The notes under the pieces were generated by a model. The model was not told the DNA's origin and ran no database searches. It was given only the letters and a program-made list of their open reading frames with translations. 64,000 nucleotides of DNA from positions 5,994,501 to 6,058,500 of the forward strand of contig NZ_CP041360.1 in assembly GCF_006965485.1 (NCBI RefSeq), given 5' to 3'. Shown one piece after another: positions 52,475 to 62,600 of this stretch (position 1 is its first letter; the number at the start of each line of letters is the position of its first letter). This stretch comes from Spirosoma sp. KCTC 42546 (GTDB lineage: Bacteria > Bacteroidota > Bacteroidia > Cytophagales > Spirosomataceae). Position numbers and translations under genes: made by a program.

Positions 52475-52517
52475 ATACGATATACTCTCCTATACAAGTT
52501 AAGAGGATATATCGTAT
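52475..52517. repeat. Hairpin upstream of the PorE-like gene
   Basis: Stem of ATACGATATA and its complement at 52508-52517, further CTCT/AGAG pairing inside. It sits between the two longer palindromes and may belong to the leader RNA. Confidence 0.6.
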
Positions 52518-52544
52518 GAACAAGCAAATACTGAGCCGAAAATA

Positions 52545-52626
52545 AAAGCGAAAGAGTGAAAAAGTGAAAGAGCGAAAAGCCAATTACAAGGTTTTTCGCT
52601 CTTTCACTTTTTCACTCTTTCGCTTT
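52545..52626. repeat. 34-bp perfect palindrome of GAAAGAG words
   Basis: Arms 52545-52578 and 52593-52626 are perfect inverted copies with tandem GAAAGAGYGAAA words. It ends 3 bp from the stop of the first SprF and probably terminates its transcript. Confidence 0.92.
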
Positions 52627-52629
52627 CTC

Positions 52630-53604
52630 TTAGAAATAACGCGGTGTCAGGATACGGTTCTTACCGAAACCGAATTCATACCGAATCATAATCTCATGCG
52701 AACTTGGAGCAACAGTCTGTAACCCGTTCATCGTGTGATCATAGGCATACCCGAAACGGAACTGATCCGTTAACTGAACCTCCAGCATGCCAACAACAGC
52801 ATCGGTCGTAAACTTAGTCCAGGTAGAAAACTGGTTCCGGCGAATCGAGGCACCAATTGAAATACGGTCGGCAAACCAGAAGTTAATGTTGCCATCAAAA
52901 CCAAGTGGAGCGCCTTCGGCATACTTCACCAACATCGACGGCTTCATTTTGATACCTGGGCTTAGGCCAACGACAAAACCGGCTGCTAAGTAGGCCTGAC
53001 GAGCCTGCACCGACCGATAATCCCCTACGTTATACTCGCTTAGCTTGTTCTTGATCAGGCGAGGCACGGATAAACTTAGGTATGACCGGTCGTTGCTCAG
53101 GTAGATACCCGTTCCGAAGTTCGGCAGGATTTTCGAGATGTTACTGGCAAAAGCCGGATCAAGCTGGTTATCGGGCGAGGTTTTCACCTCCGTCAGATTA
53201 GCCTGATAGCTCGAGGCACCCGCCTGTAAGCCCAATGCAAGTGTTGATTTAGCTCCTACTTTGATCCGAAAGGCATAGGAAGCAAATGCACCGGCTTCCT
53301 GAATCACACCAATCTTATCGCCGTAAAGCTGTAATCCGACGCCCACCCGCTCATTATTCAGGGGCATATCCATCGTGAAGGTGGCTGTCTGGGGCGCGCC
53401 CGGTAAGCCAGTCCACTGGTTCCGGTAGAGGGCCGACATGCTCAGCACATCTCGACTACCGGCGTAGGCCGGGTTAAGGGCCATCATGTTGAACATGTAC
53501 TGCGAGAACATTTTGTCCTGCTGTGCCCGGACCTGGCTGCTACCGATCCCAAGGATCAGTAGCAGCACGACTGCCCAACGTTTATTTGAAAACTGGTTTG
53601 ACAT
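52630..53604 (-). CDS. PorP/SprF-family T9SS membrane protein, first copy
   Basis: 324 residues with signal peptide ending near VRAQQ. FSQYMFNMMALNPAYAGSRD is the PorP/SprF hallmark, followed by TFTMDMPLNNERVGVGLQLY and a C-terminal strand EIMIRYEFGFGKNRI. It starts 5 bp after the giant adhesin stop, the usual position of sprF after sprB in gliding bacteria. SprF is needed for surface delivery of SprB. The direct coupling suggests that it serves this adhesin. Confidence 0.93.
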   Translation of the reverse strand: MSNQFSNKRWAVVLLLILGIGSSQVRAQQDKMFSQYMFNMMALNPAYAGSRDVLSMSALYRNQWTGLPGAPQTATFTMDMPLNNERVGVGLQLYGDKIGVIQEAGAFASYAFRIKVGAKSTLALGLQAGASSYQANLTEVKTSPDNQLDPAFASNISKILPNFGTGIYLSNDRSYLSLSVPRLIKNKLSEYNVGDYRSVQARQAYLAAGFVVGLSPGIKMKPSMLVKYAEGAPLGFDGNINFWFADRISIGASIRRNQFSTWTKFTTDAVVGMLEVQLTDQFRFGYAYDHTMNGLQTVAPSSHEIMIRYEFGFGKNRILTPRYF

Positions 53605-53609
53605 CGGTA

Positions 53610-56600
53610 TTAGCGGTTAATCGTCATGTATCGTACAAACTTGCGTCCATCGCTCAAATTAATCACGTAGTAGTACGTTCCGTCGGGTAGGCCGTTCGAA
53701 TCCGAACTGACTGCAATACCCGAATTAGGCTTACCATCCCAATCGTTGTGGTAATCGGCGTTGGCGTACACCAGATGACCCCAGCGGTTGTAAACATCCA
53801 GACTAACAGTCAGGCCAGCGGTTCCACGAATCACGAACAGATCGTTGATACCATCACCGTTTGGCGAGAAACCTTCTGGGATGAAGATAGCCAAATACGT
53901 TGGTGGCAGATTCAGCGCCGTTGCTTCGCGTTCGTTCGAATCGGTTGGGTTTCCATTTCCATTCAGGTCAGGATTCAAACCACTCGTCGACACATCACTA
54001 ACCGTACCTGTTTTAGCGATTGCCTGCGCATACGCTGAGTTCAGGAACGTTGTTGTGCTACCGTTCGAAGCGATATTCACCACTACCTGAATCGTATCGA
54101 CTTTACCCGCTGCCAGCTTGCTGGTGCTGTCGCCCAGAACGATTACGGGGTCATTGCCACCGTCGAAGTTCGGGTTCAGTTTCAGCGCACTACCTGTTGA
54201 GGTAATAATCGGTGCACTAACCACTCGGTAGGTCGATCCTGTCTGGTTGTTGAAGACCTTCGACAGCGTATCGCTCACGCTCACATTTTTCAGCGGATCT
54301 GGACCGTAGGCTTTCACCACAATCTGATACGTTACGTTAAAGCTACCATCTGCCTGACGAACCGTATCACGAACCGACATAGCGACACCAATATACGACG
54401 TAGACGAGAGACTGTTCAACACAATCGGAGTCGACTGACTGTTGTTGCGTGGATCCAGGTCATTATCTGGGTCATCATTGGTACCAGCAGTTGATACATC
54501 TTCTACCACCTCATCTGTCGGCGTTAAGGCCGATGCCAGCGCCGTGTTATAGAAGGTAAGCGAATCGGCACTCTTCACATCCACACGAACGGTGAAGTTC
54601 AGGGTTGCTTTTGCACCTACCGCCAGCGTACTCGCCGAATCAACCAGCATGTTGGTGATCAGACCCTGACCCGAGTAAGTTGGATCAACACTAATCGTAC
54701 CCGTACCGCTAACTGAAATCTGATTGCTGACAATCAGCGCACCATGTCCGAAGGCTTGGGAGAGGTTATCTACTACCTGAACCTTCTTGAGGGCTACTTT
54801 ACCCAGGTTGCTCAGAATAATTGTGTACGGTATGTCGTAGACACCTTCAGAAACCAGCGTTGGTGTACCAACCGATTTAGCTACCCCAAGCAAGCCTTTC
54901 GGCAGATCGAAGCGAACTGTTGTCGATACAGAGCCTGTTGGGTTTGGATCGATTCCATTGTTGGATATATCCAGAACCGACTGACTTCCATCGAGGGTAG
55001 TACCCGTAGCGGTTGCTGTGGAGTAGAACGGACCGTTGTTTCCATTGGTCTTCACATTCACAACGAACACCACTGTATCCTGTGCACCGGCCGCTAATGT
55101 GCTGGCGGTACCGAGAATATTGGGTTGTGTATTACCATCGAAGCCTGCGTTAGCTACTAAGGTACTACCAGCGCCTACTATCGGCGCCCCTACTACACTG
55201 TACGAAGCAGGCGAGGCAAATACCTTACTCAGGCTATCCGTCACACTTACATTCTTCAGATCCACATCACCGAAGTTCTTGATCGTCGCTTTGTAGGTGA
55301 CGTTGTACGAACTATCTGGTAGCTGCTCTATTTTAACAACCGCCAGCGCCAGGCCAATACTTGGTCCTTGTGGCTGTGCAGCGTTCAGTGTGAAGCTGGC
55401 AGCACTGGTGTTGTTTGTCGGATCGCCATCGTTATCCGGGTCAGCATCACCACCGCTCGTGGAGATGTCGGATACGGTTGTCAGGCTATTGAAGGCCGTT
55501 ACAATACCGTAGTTATTGAACGACTTAGTCGAATCACCCGCAGTCCGTTTCACCGTCACATCCAATACGATCCGTTCTGAATGACCTGGCGTGATATAGC
55601 TAGTAGAGTCAAGCATGATACTGTTGCTACCCGTTCCGGTAAAGGCCGGATTCAGTTTCAACGAGGAGCTAACACCTGGCAACGTCACTTTCGCATCGAT
55701 CACCGTGTTTGGCGAGAATGCATAGGCCAGGTCATCTGCCACCTGCACATGCTTCAGTGTGTCATCACCAAAGTTCGTTACTACAAATTGGTACGAGACT
55801 TTGATGAGCGAATCACCTATTGCTTTCGGTGTTCCGAGTACGGCTTTAGCTAAACCAATCAGACTGTGCTTTTGAGCCGATGTGTCTTTCACCGTTACAC
55901 TCGAGCTGTTGTTAGCCAGGTTGGTGTCTTGGTTGTCGAGATAAGTAATCTCGGCCTTGTTGACAACGTCCTGACCTTTTACCAGCAGCTTAGCAGCAAA
56001 CACAATCTGTGTAGAAGCACCTGCTTTCAGGCTATCGATCGTTTGGGTAATCACGCCGTTCGATACCTTATAGGATGGTGATGATGCAGGCACCAGCTCC
56101 AGTCCTTTAGGTAGTACGTCACGAACATCGATGTTCTTCGCGGTGTGGGGTCCTGCGTTACTCACCGTAATGGTGTAGGTAACAGGCTCACCGTTTTTCA
56201 CGAAGGCTGTGCTGACCGTTTTAGCGATACTAACATCGGTATTGAGTGTATCTGTAGCACAGTTGAACACCTTAACGACCACTTTAGATGGCTTGCTCAC
56301 ACAGCCCAGCGCGTTTTTCTCAACAATCCAGTAATTGCCTTCGCAAACTGAATCTGGACGAATCACGATGTTTGACGTGACGCACTCACAAATCCGATAG
56401 GTATACGTGCTACCTGGGTTTGTCGAAGAAAGAGCCGTTGTCAGGTCAACTATTTTCGACGGGCAGGTATTGCGCAGATTGTGTACCAGCGGAGGTAGAA
56501 CAGGCTCACTAACCTTCACAACCACAGCATCCGATTTAACCGAGCTACAGCCTTTACCATCGTAAAGTTGAACGCTGTAGACTCCACTTTTCTTCACGAC

Positions 56601-59600
56601 GATGCTCTGAGTTGTTTCGTTATCGCTCCATTTGTAACCCGAAGCACCAGCTGGTGCTTTCAGGGTTACTGAATCACCGTAGCAGAGGTTCAGGGCACCA
56701 ACTACTGTCACAACAGGTGTCGACTTGATACCGTCGATGGTCAGCAGCATAGCATCCGTTGCCACTGGGCAGGCTGCGTTGTTTGTGCTTACCGATAAGG
56801 TCAGGGTTACTTTACCCGACAGTACGTCTTCGGCACTTGCTGTATAGATCGCATTCAATGCATACGAATTATCGAAGGTACCACTACCACTGGTGGTCCA
56901 GTGGGCGGTTTTACCCGCACCACCCATGACACCACTCAGTTGATAACTCTTCGCGGCACACACACTGGCGTCAGGGCCAGCGCTAGCCGTTGCCGGATTC
57001 TGTCCATCGCAAGGCGTTGGCTCCGTGCACGTCGTAATCTGCACATGAATGGCAACCGGCAGACCTACACAACCATTAACCGTCCGTTCAACAACGTAGT
57101 ACGTTCCGGTACCAACGTGTGCTGGATCAGCTACTTTCGACGCACCACTTAGCGATGCATCTGTGTAGTATTCGAACAAACCACCCGTTGTTGCTGGGCT
57201 ACCCGTGATCGCTTTAGACAGATCAGCAGTTGTAATCGGACATACATTGGTTATATCCGCTACCGTTGGCTGAGGCACTTTCGGCAGAACCGTCACTATA
57301 ACGGGTTGCGATGGTACACTCTTACAAGCGTTCGAGTTGCAGCAGCGAGCCGTGAAGGTTGCTGAGCTGGCCAGCGATACCGTGATCGAGTTACCCACTT
57401 CATTGTTCGACCAGGTTACGTAACTGTTTGGCGAACATCCTTCAGCAACCAGGGTTACCGGTGTACCGAAGCAGAGTGTCGTGCTAGCTGAAGCGCCAAT
57501 GATCGAAACCGTTGGAGCAGACGGTGCACCTACCTTGATGGTCGTATAAGCAGACCAGTCACCTTCGCATGTACCTACTTTACACTTTACGCGGTAGCTT
57601 ACATCTGAGGTTGGGGTTACTGTCAGCGTGCTGCCTGTTGTTCCATCTGACCAGACATAATTACCACTTTCGCAGCCTGTAGCCGTCAGTGAAAGTACTT
57701 CGCTCACACAGATAGCTGACTTGTTGCTTACGATAATCGGGATAGTTGGTGCAGCGATGACAATGTGTACAGATGCCGATGGCTTGCTTGGGCAACCATC
57801 AATCTGACAGATTGCAGTCAATACCCGTTCGGTATAAACCGACGTTGAATAGACTGAACCATAAGGGCCATCTGACCAGATTACCGTACCATTTTCACAA
57901 CCGGTAGCGGTGATCGACACAGGGCCACCCCAGCAAACCGTGAGCGATGAGCCAACCGACAGCGTTGGTGGTGCCACCACAGTTACGTTCACTTTCGCGC
58001 CTGTTTTATCCAGATCAGCACACTTCGTACCAATTAGTGCCAGTACATCGGCCGTTGTCGTGATGCCGGTGTGTACTGCAGACAGATCAAAGTAGTTCTT
58101 ATCACCTGCGTTAGCGTTATAGACCAGCGTTTGGATGGTATATAATCCACCATCACTCCTGCCGTCTAAGTACGGTATGGTATTGATAGTGAAGCTTGGC
58201 GTGGTGCTGGTTTGCCGAATTACACCGCCTTTCGACAGCAGATACACGAGCGAATAACCACTTGGCTGAACGAGTCCACCATTAAGCGTTGCTCCGATCG
58301 TTACTGTGCCACTTGTACCACCACAAACCGTTCCGTTCACCGCTACCAGTGTGCCAGCTTTCGCTATGCAATCACCTGGGTTGATGATGATCGTAATCGA
58401 CGGATCGCTCAGACACTCGCGGAACTGACACTGTGCATAGTAAGTCTGCGTACCTTCTGGTCGCACGACGATAGACGCACCTTTGTTATTTCCATTGATG
58501 TCATTAGCTGACCAGATTACGTTACCAGCACAACCTGTAGCTGTCAACGTAACCGTACCACCTGGCTCAACAGCTGTAGCCGATGCAGTAATCGTTGGAA
58601 CCGCCATTGGGATTACCGTGATGGTATGCCCTTCTGTTGTTGCACTTTTGCAAACACCATCCTGACAGTATACTGTGTAGGCGGTCGTTACAGTTGGCGA
58701 TACAACGATGCTCGTTGTCGTTTCGCCCGTGCTCCAGTGAGGAGTACCCTGGCAGTTTTTCACCGAGAACTTCACTTGCTCACCTGGGCAGATCGTATCG
58801 GCACTGCATAGGCAGCGAACAATAGTCGGCGTTGGCGTTGGAGTTACGTTGATATTGATCACATTCGACTTCCCGGTGCCGCACAGCGTACCACTAGTTG
58901 GTTTGCAGAGCGCATAGAACTCGTGGTTGCCAGTTGTTGCTGTTACAGAAACAATGGAACCAGTCTGACCATCCGACCATTTCACCGTACCCTCGCAACC
59001 CGTGGCTGTCAGCGAGACGATACCACCATCACAGATAGCCTGTGTCGACGCAGTGATCGTTGGGGCCGGAGCCGTAGAGGTATTGACCGTTACACGAACC
59101 TTGTTTGATGGTTCACTTTCACAAGAACCCTGTTTGCAGGTAGCGTAGTATTCTTTGGTCTCGGTTGGGTAAATGTTGATGCTGGCACCAACTTTATCAA
59201 CACCATGCCATTGAATTGTACCGTTACAACCTGTAGCTGTTAGAGAGAGCAGGTCTCCGCTGCAAACGAGCGTCTTACTAACCTTAACAATCGGTGATTG
59301 TGGGGTTACCACTGCGACATTCACCGTATTCGATGGATCGCTCAGGCAGTTCCGGAACTTACATTGCGCGAAGTAGCTAATGTTAGCCGTTGGAGACACC
59401 GTGATGGTCGATCCAGTTTTACCTCCTACGTTCCAGTAGACAGTTCCGTTACAATCAGCAGCCGTCAGGGTAATTGAACCACCGGCACAGATTGTATCAG
59501 CACTGGCTGTTACAGTCGGAATAACCGGAGCCACAACCTTGATCGTGTACACCGCAGACGACTTGCTTACACAAGCTCCACTCTTGCAGTACACCGAGTA

Positions 59601-62600
59601 GCTATTATTACCAAGTGTTGGCGTAACAACGATGCTGGTTGTTGTAGCCGTGGTGCTATTCCATACGGGCGTACCCACACAGTTTTCAACTGTCAGCGTC
59701 AAGGCTTCACCTGGGCAGACAACTGTTGTGCTACAAACGATCGTTGGTGTTGGACTATCCGTATTCACATTGATCGTTTTCACCGCTGGGTTGCTTAGGC
59801 AGCTTGCCATCCGGCACTGAGCCGTGTAGGTCGTTTTGCCATAAGGCGTTACCACAATTGATGTACCCGTTTGCGCCTTATCAGACCATTCGATGATGCC
59901 ACCCGCACAACCCGACGCCGTAAGCGTTACAGAAGTACCTGGGCAAACATTATCGGCACTAGCCGTGATCGTTGGTGCTTGTGGTTCTACGATCGTTACT
60001 GTGATTGGGTTCGATGCAGCACTTGTGCACTGACCAACTACGCAACTAGCCGTATAGGTCGTTGTTACCGTTGGGCTCGCAAAAATTGTCGAACCACGAT
60101 GACCATCAGACCAGATCACGGTACCATCAGCACAACCTTTCGCACTTAGCGTAGTTGTTCCACCCTTGCAAATCTCGGTGATTGCACACACGATAGATGG
60201 TGGGTTAACAGCGCACGGATTAACCGGGATTGTAACCGATGAGGTATCGTTCTCTGTGTGATTCGGATCATTGTCCGGGCTTTTAACAATTGCCGTATTC
60301 TTAATCGAACCGGAACCAACGATGGTTGCTTCAACCAGGAGGTTACGATCTGAATTAGCGGTCATTGTACCGATTGACCAGATTCCAGTAGCCGGACTGA
60401 ACTGACCAACAGGTGTTGAGCTTACGTATGTCAGCGATGCTGGCAGTAGTTCACTTACAGTCACACTAGTAGCCGTGATCGGGCCATTGTTTTTAACCGT
60501 GATAGCATACGTAATTTTCTGACCTACACTATATGGACCAGGCGTTACTACGGTTTTCACAATACCCAGATCAGCCAGGCATTTGCCAACGGTGATCGTC
60601 AGGGATGAGCGAGTGCTTACACAACCTGCCTCATTGAAGGCTTCAGCATAGTAGACAACAGAACCGGCTTTCGATGGCGTTATCACCAGTTTGCCTCCGC
60701 TTTGTGTTGTACCAATCAGCTTACCATCTTCGTCATACCAGTTGATTCTGGCACCCGGAGCAAAGCCAATCAGTTTCGTGCTGCTACCCTGGCAAACCAG
60801 TGTATCGTCGCAGGCCACATTTACAGGAGCATCTGGGCGCTTGCTGATCTGTGCAATCAGTGAGCTAGTTGCTGCCTGACACACCCCTTGTCCGTCTGGA
60901 TCATTGGTCGTTGCTGTGATCAGGACACTGCCTGCTGTAATATCGGCAGCAGATGGGGTGTACGTCGATGTCAGGCTGGATGGGTTACTAAATACACCCG
61001 TACCATTTGACGACCAGGTTACACTCGTTGCTGAACCAGACAGTACCGCTTTGAGCGGGATAGCATCGTTAGAGCAGGACAATACGCCTGGGCCAACATT
61101 TACACCAGCTACGCTCTGGCAGCTGCAATCAACAATTTCAACAGTTAGTACCGTTGGGTTGCTGTAGCAATTACCCGATTTAGCGAACAGATAGTATTTA
61201 CCAGCACCTACAGCCGTCAGGTTCGTTACCCGTGTAGCGTTCGAACGATTGATGCTCGTGTACCACTCGTAAATCAAACCAGTGCTGTGGTTTTCTACCT
61301 GAATTTTAGTCAGATCAACCGTTGTTGCTGGGCAGGTATTCTTCGTATTACCCAGGCAAATTGGCGTTGGTACCGTTGTAACCTCAATTACAACCGGCTT
61401 ACGAGCGCTCTTACATCCATCTGGTGTAGTCACCTCAACATAGTAAACGGTTGTTGTTGTCGGTTTAACCGAAACTTCTTCACCGCTGCCAACAATGGCA
61501 AAGGCGGTTCCGTCATATGGCGTCAAGTACCAGCAAACTTTAGCTTGTGGGACAGGAGTCGTAGCAACTAGCTTAATTGAGTCGCCATTACAAATCGTTG
61601 CATCATTCGATACCACCAAATTATAGTTGGTTGGGCATGATGGATAGTAGCCAGCATCCAGATTTGGATTGAACTCGCCTGGGGCTAAGGTTACCGATTG
61701 AGTACGGCCCGTGATTGGATCCGCATCACTATCTAAAGAACCGTTGCCACCCTGATGAGATAACGTAGCCGTATATCCACTTGGGGCGGTGAAACCAACC
61801 GAGTAGCTCAGGCTACTGCCTGGGGTCAGACCTGTGAAGCTGTAGAAGCCAGTCGCATTCGTCACCGTTGTTGCCGAGGCTACTCCGTTTACATAAAGCG
61901 TAACCACAACACCCGCAATTGGGGTGTCTCCACCATCCTGAATACCGTTCTTATTATTGTCCGCAAAGACGTAATCGCCTAAACCAGCACCTGGAATGTA
62001 GAAGCCAGCATCCAAGTTTGGATTGAACTCGCCTGGAGCTAAGGTTACCGATTGAGTGCGGCCCGTGATCGGATCCGCATCACTATCTAAAGAACCATTG
62101 CCACCCTGATGAGATAACGTAGCCGTATATCCACTTGGGGCGGTGAAGCCTACCGAGTAGCTCAGGCTACTGCCTGGGGTCAGACCTGTGAAGCTGTAGA
62201 AGCCAGTCGCATTCGTCACCGTCGTTGCCGAGGCTACGCCATTTACATAAAGCGTTACAACAACACCCGCAATTGGGGTGTCTCCACCATCCTGAATACC
62301 GTTCTTATTGTTATCCGCGAAGACGTAATCGCCTAAACCAGCACCTGGAATGTAGAAGCCAGCGTCCAGGGTTGGGTTGAACTCACCTGGGGCTAACGTC
62401 ACCGACTGGGTACGACCTGTAATCAGATCGGCATCACTGTCCAAGGCATCATCCGAACCCTGGTTAGCCAACGTGGCCGTGTAACCGCTTGGTGTCGTAA
62501 AGCCTACCGAGTAGCTCAGGCTGCTGCCTGGGGTCAGCCCCGTGAAGCTATAGAAGCCAGTGGCGTTGGTCACCGTCGTTGCTGAGGCTACGCCATTGGT

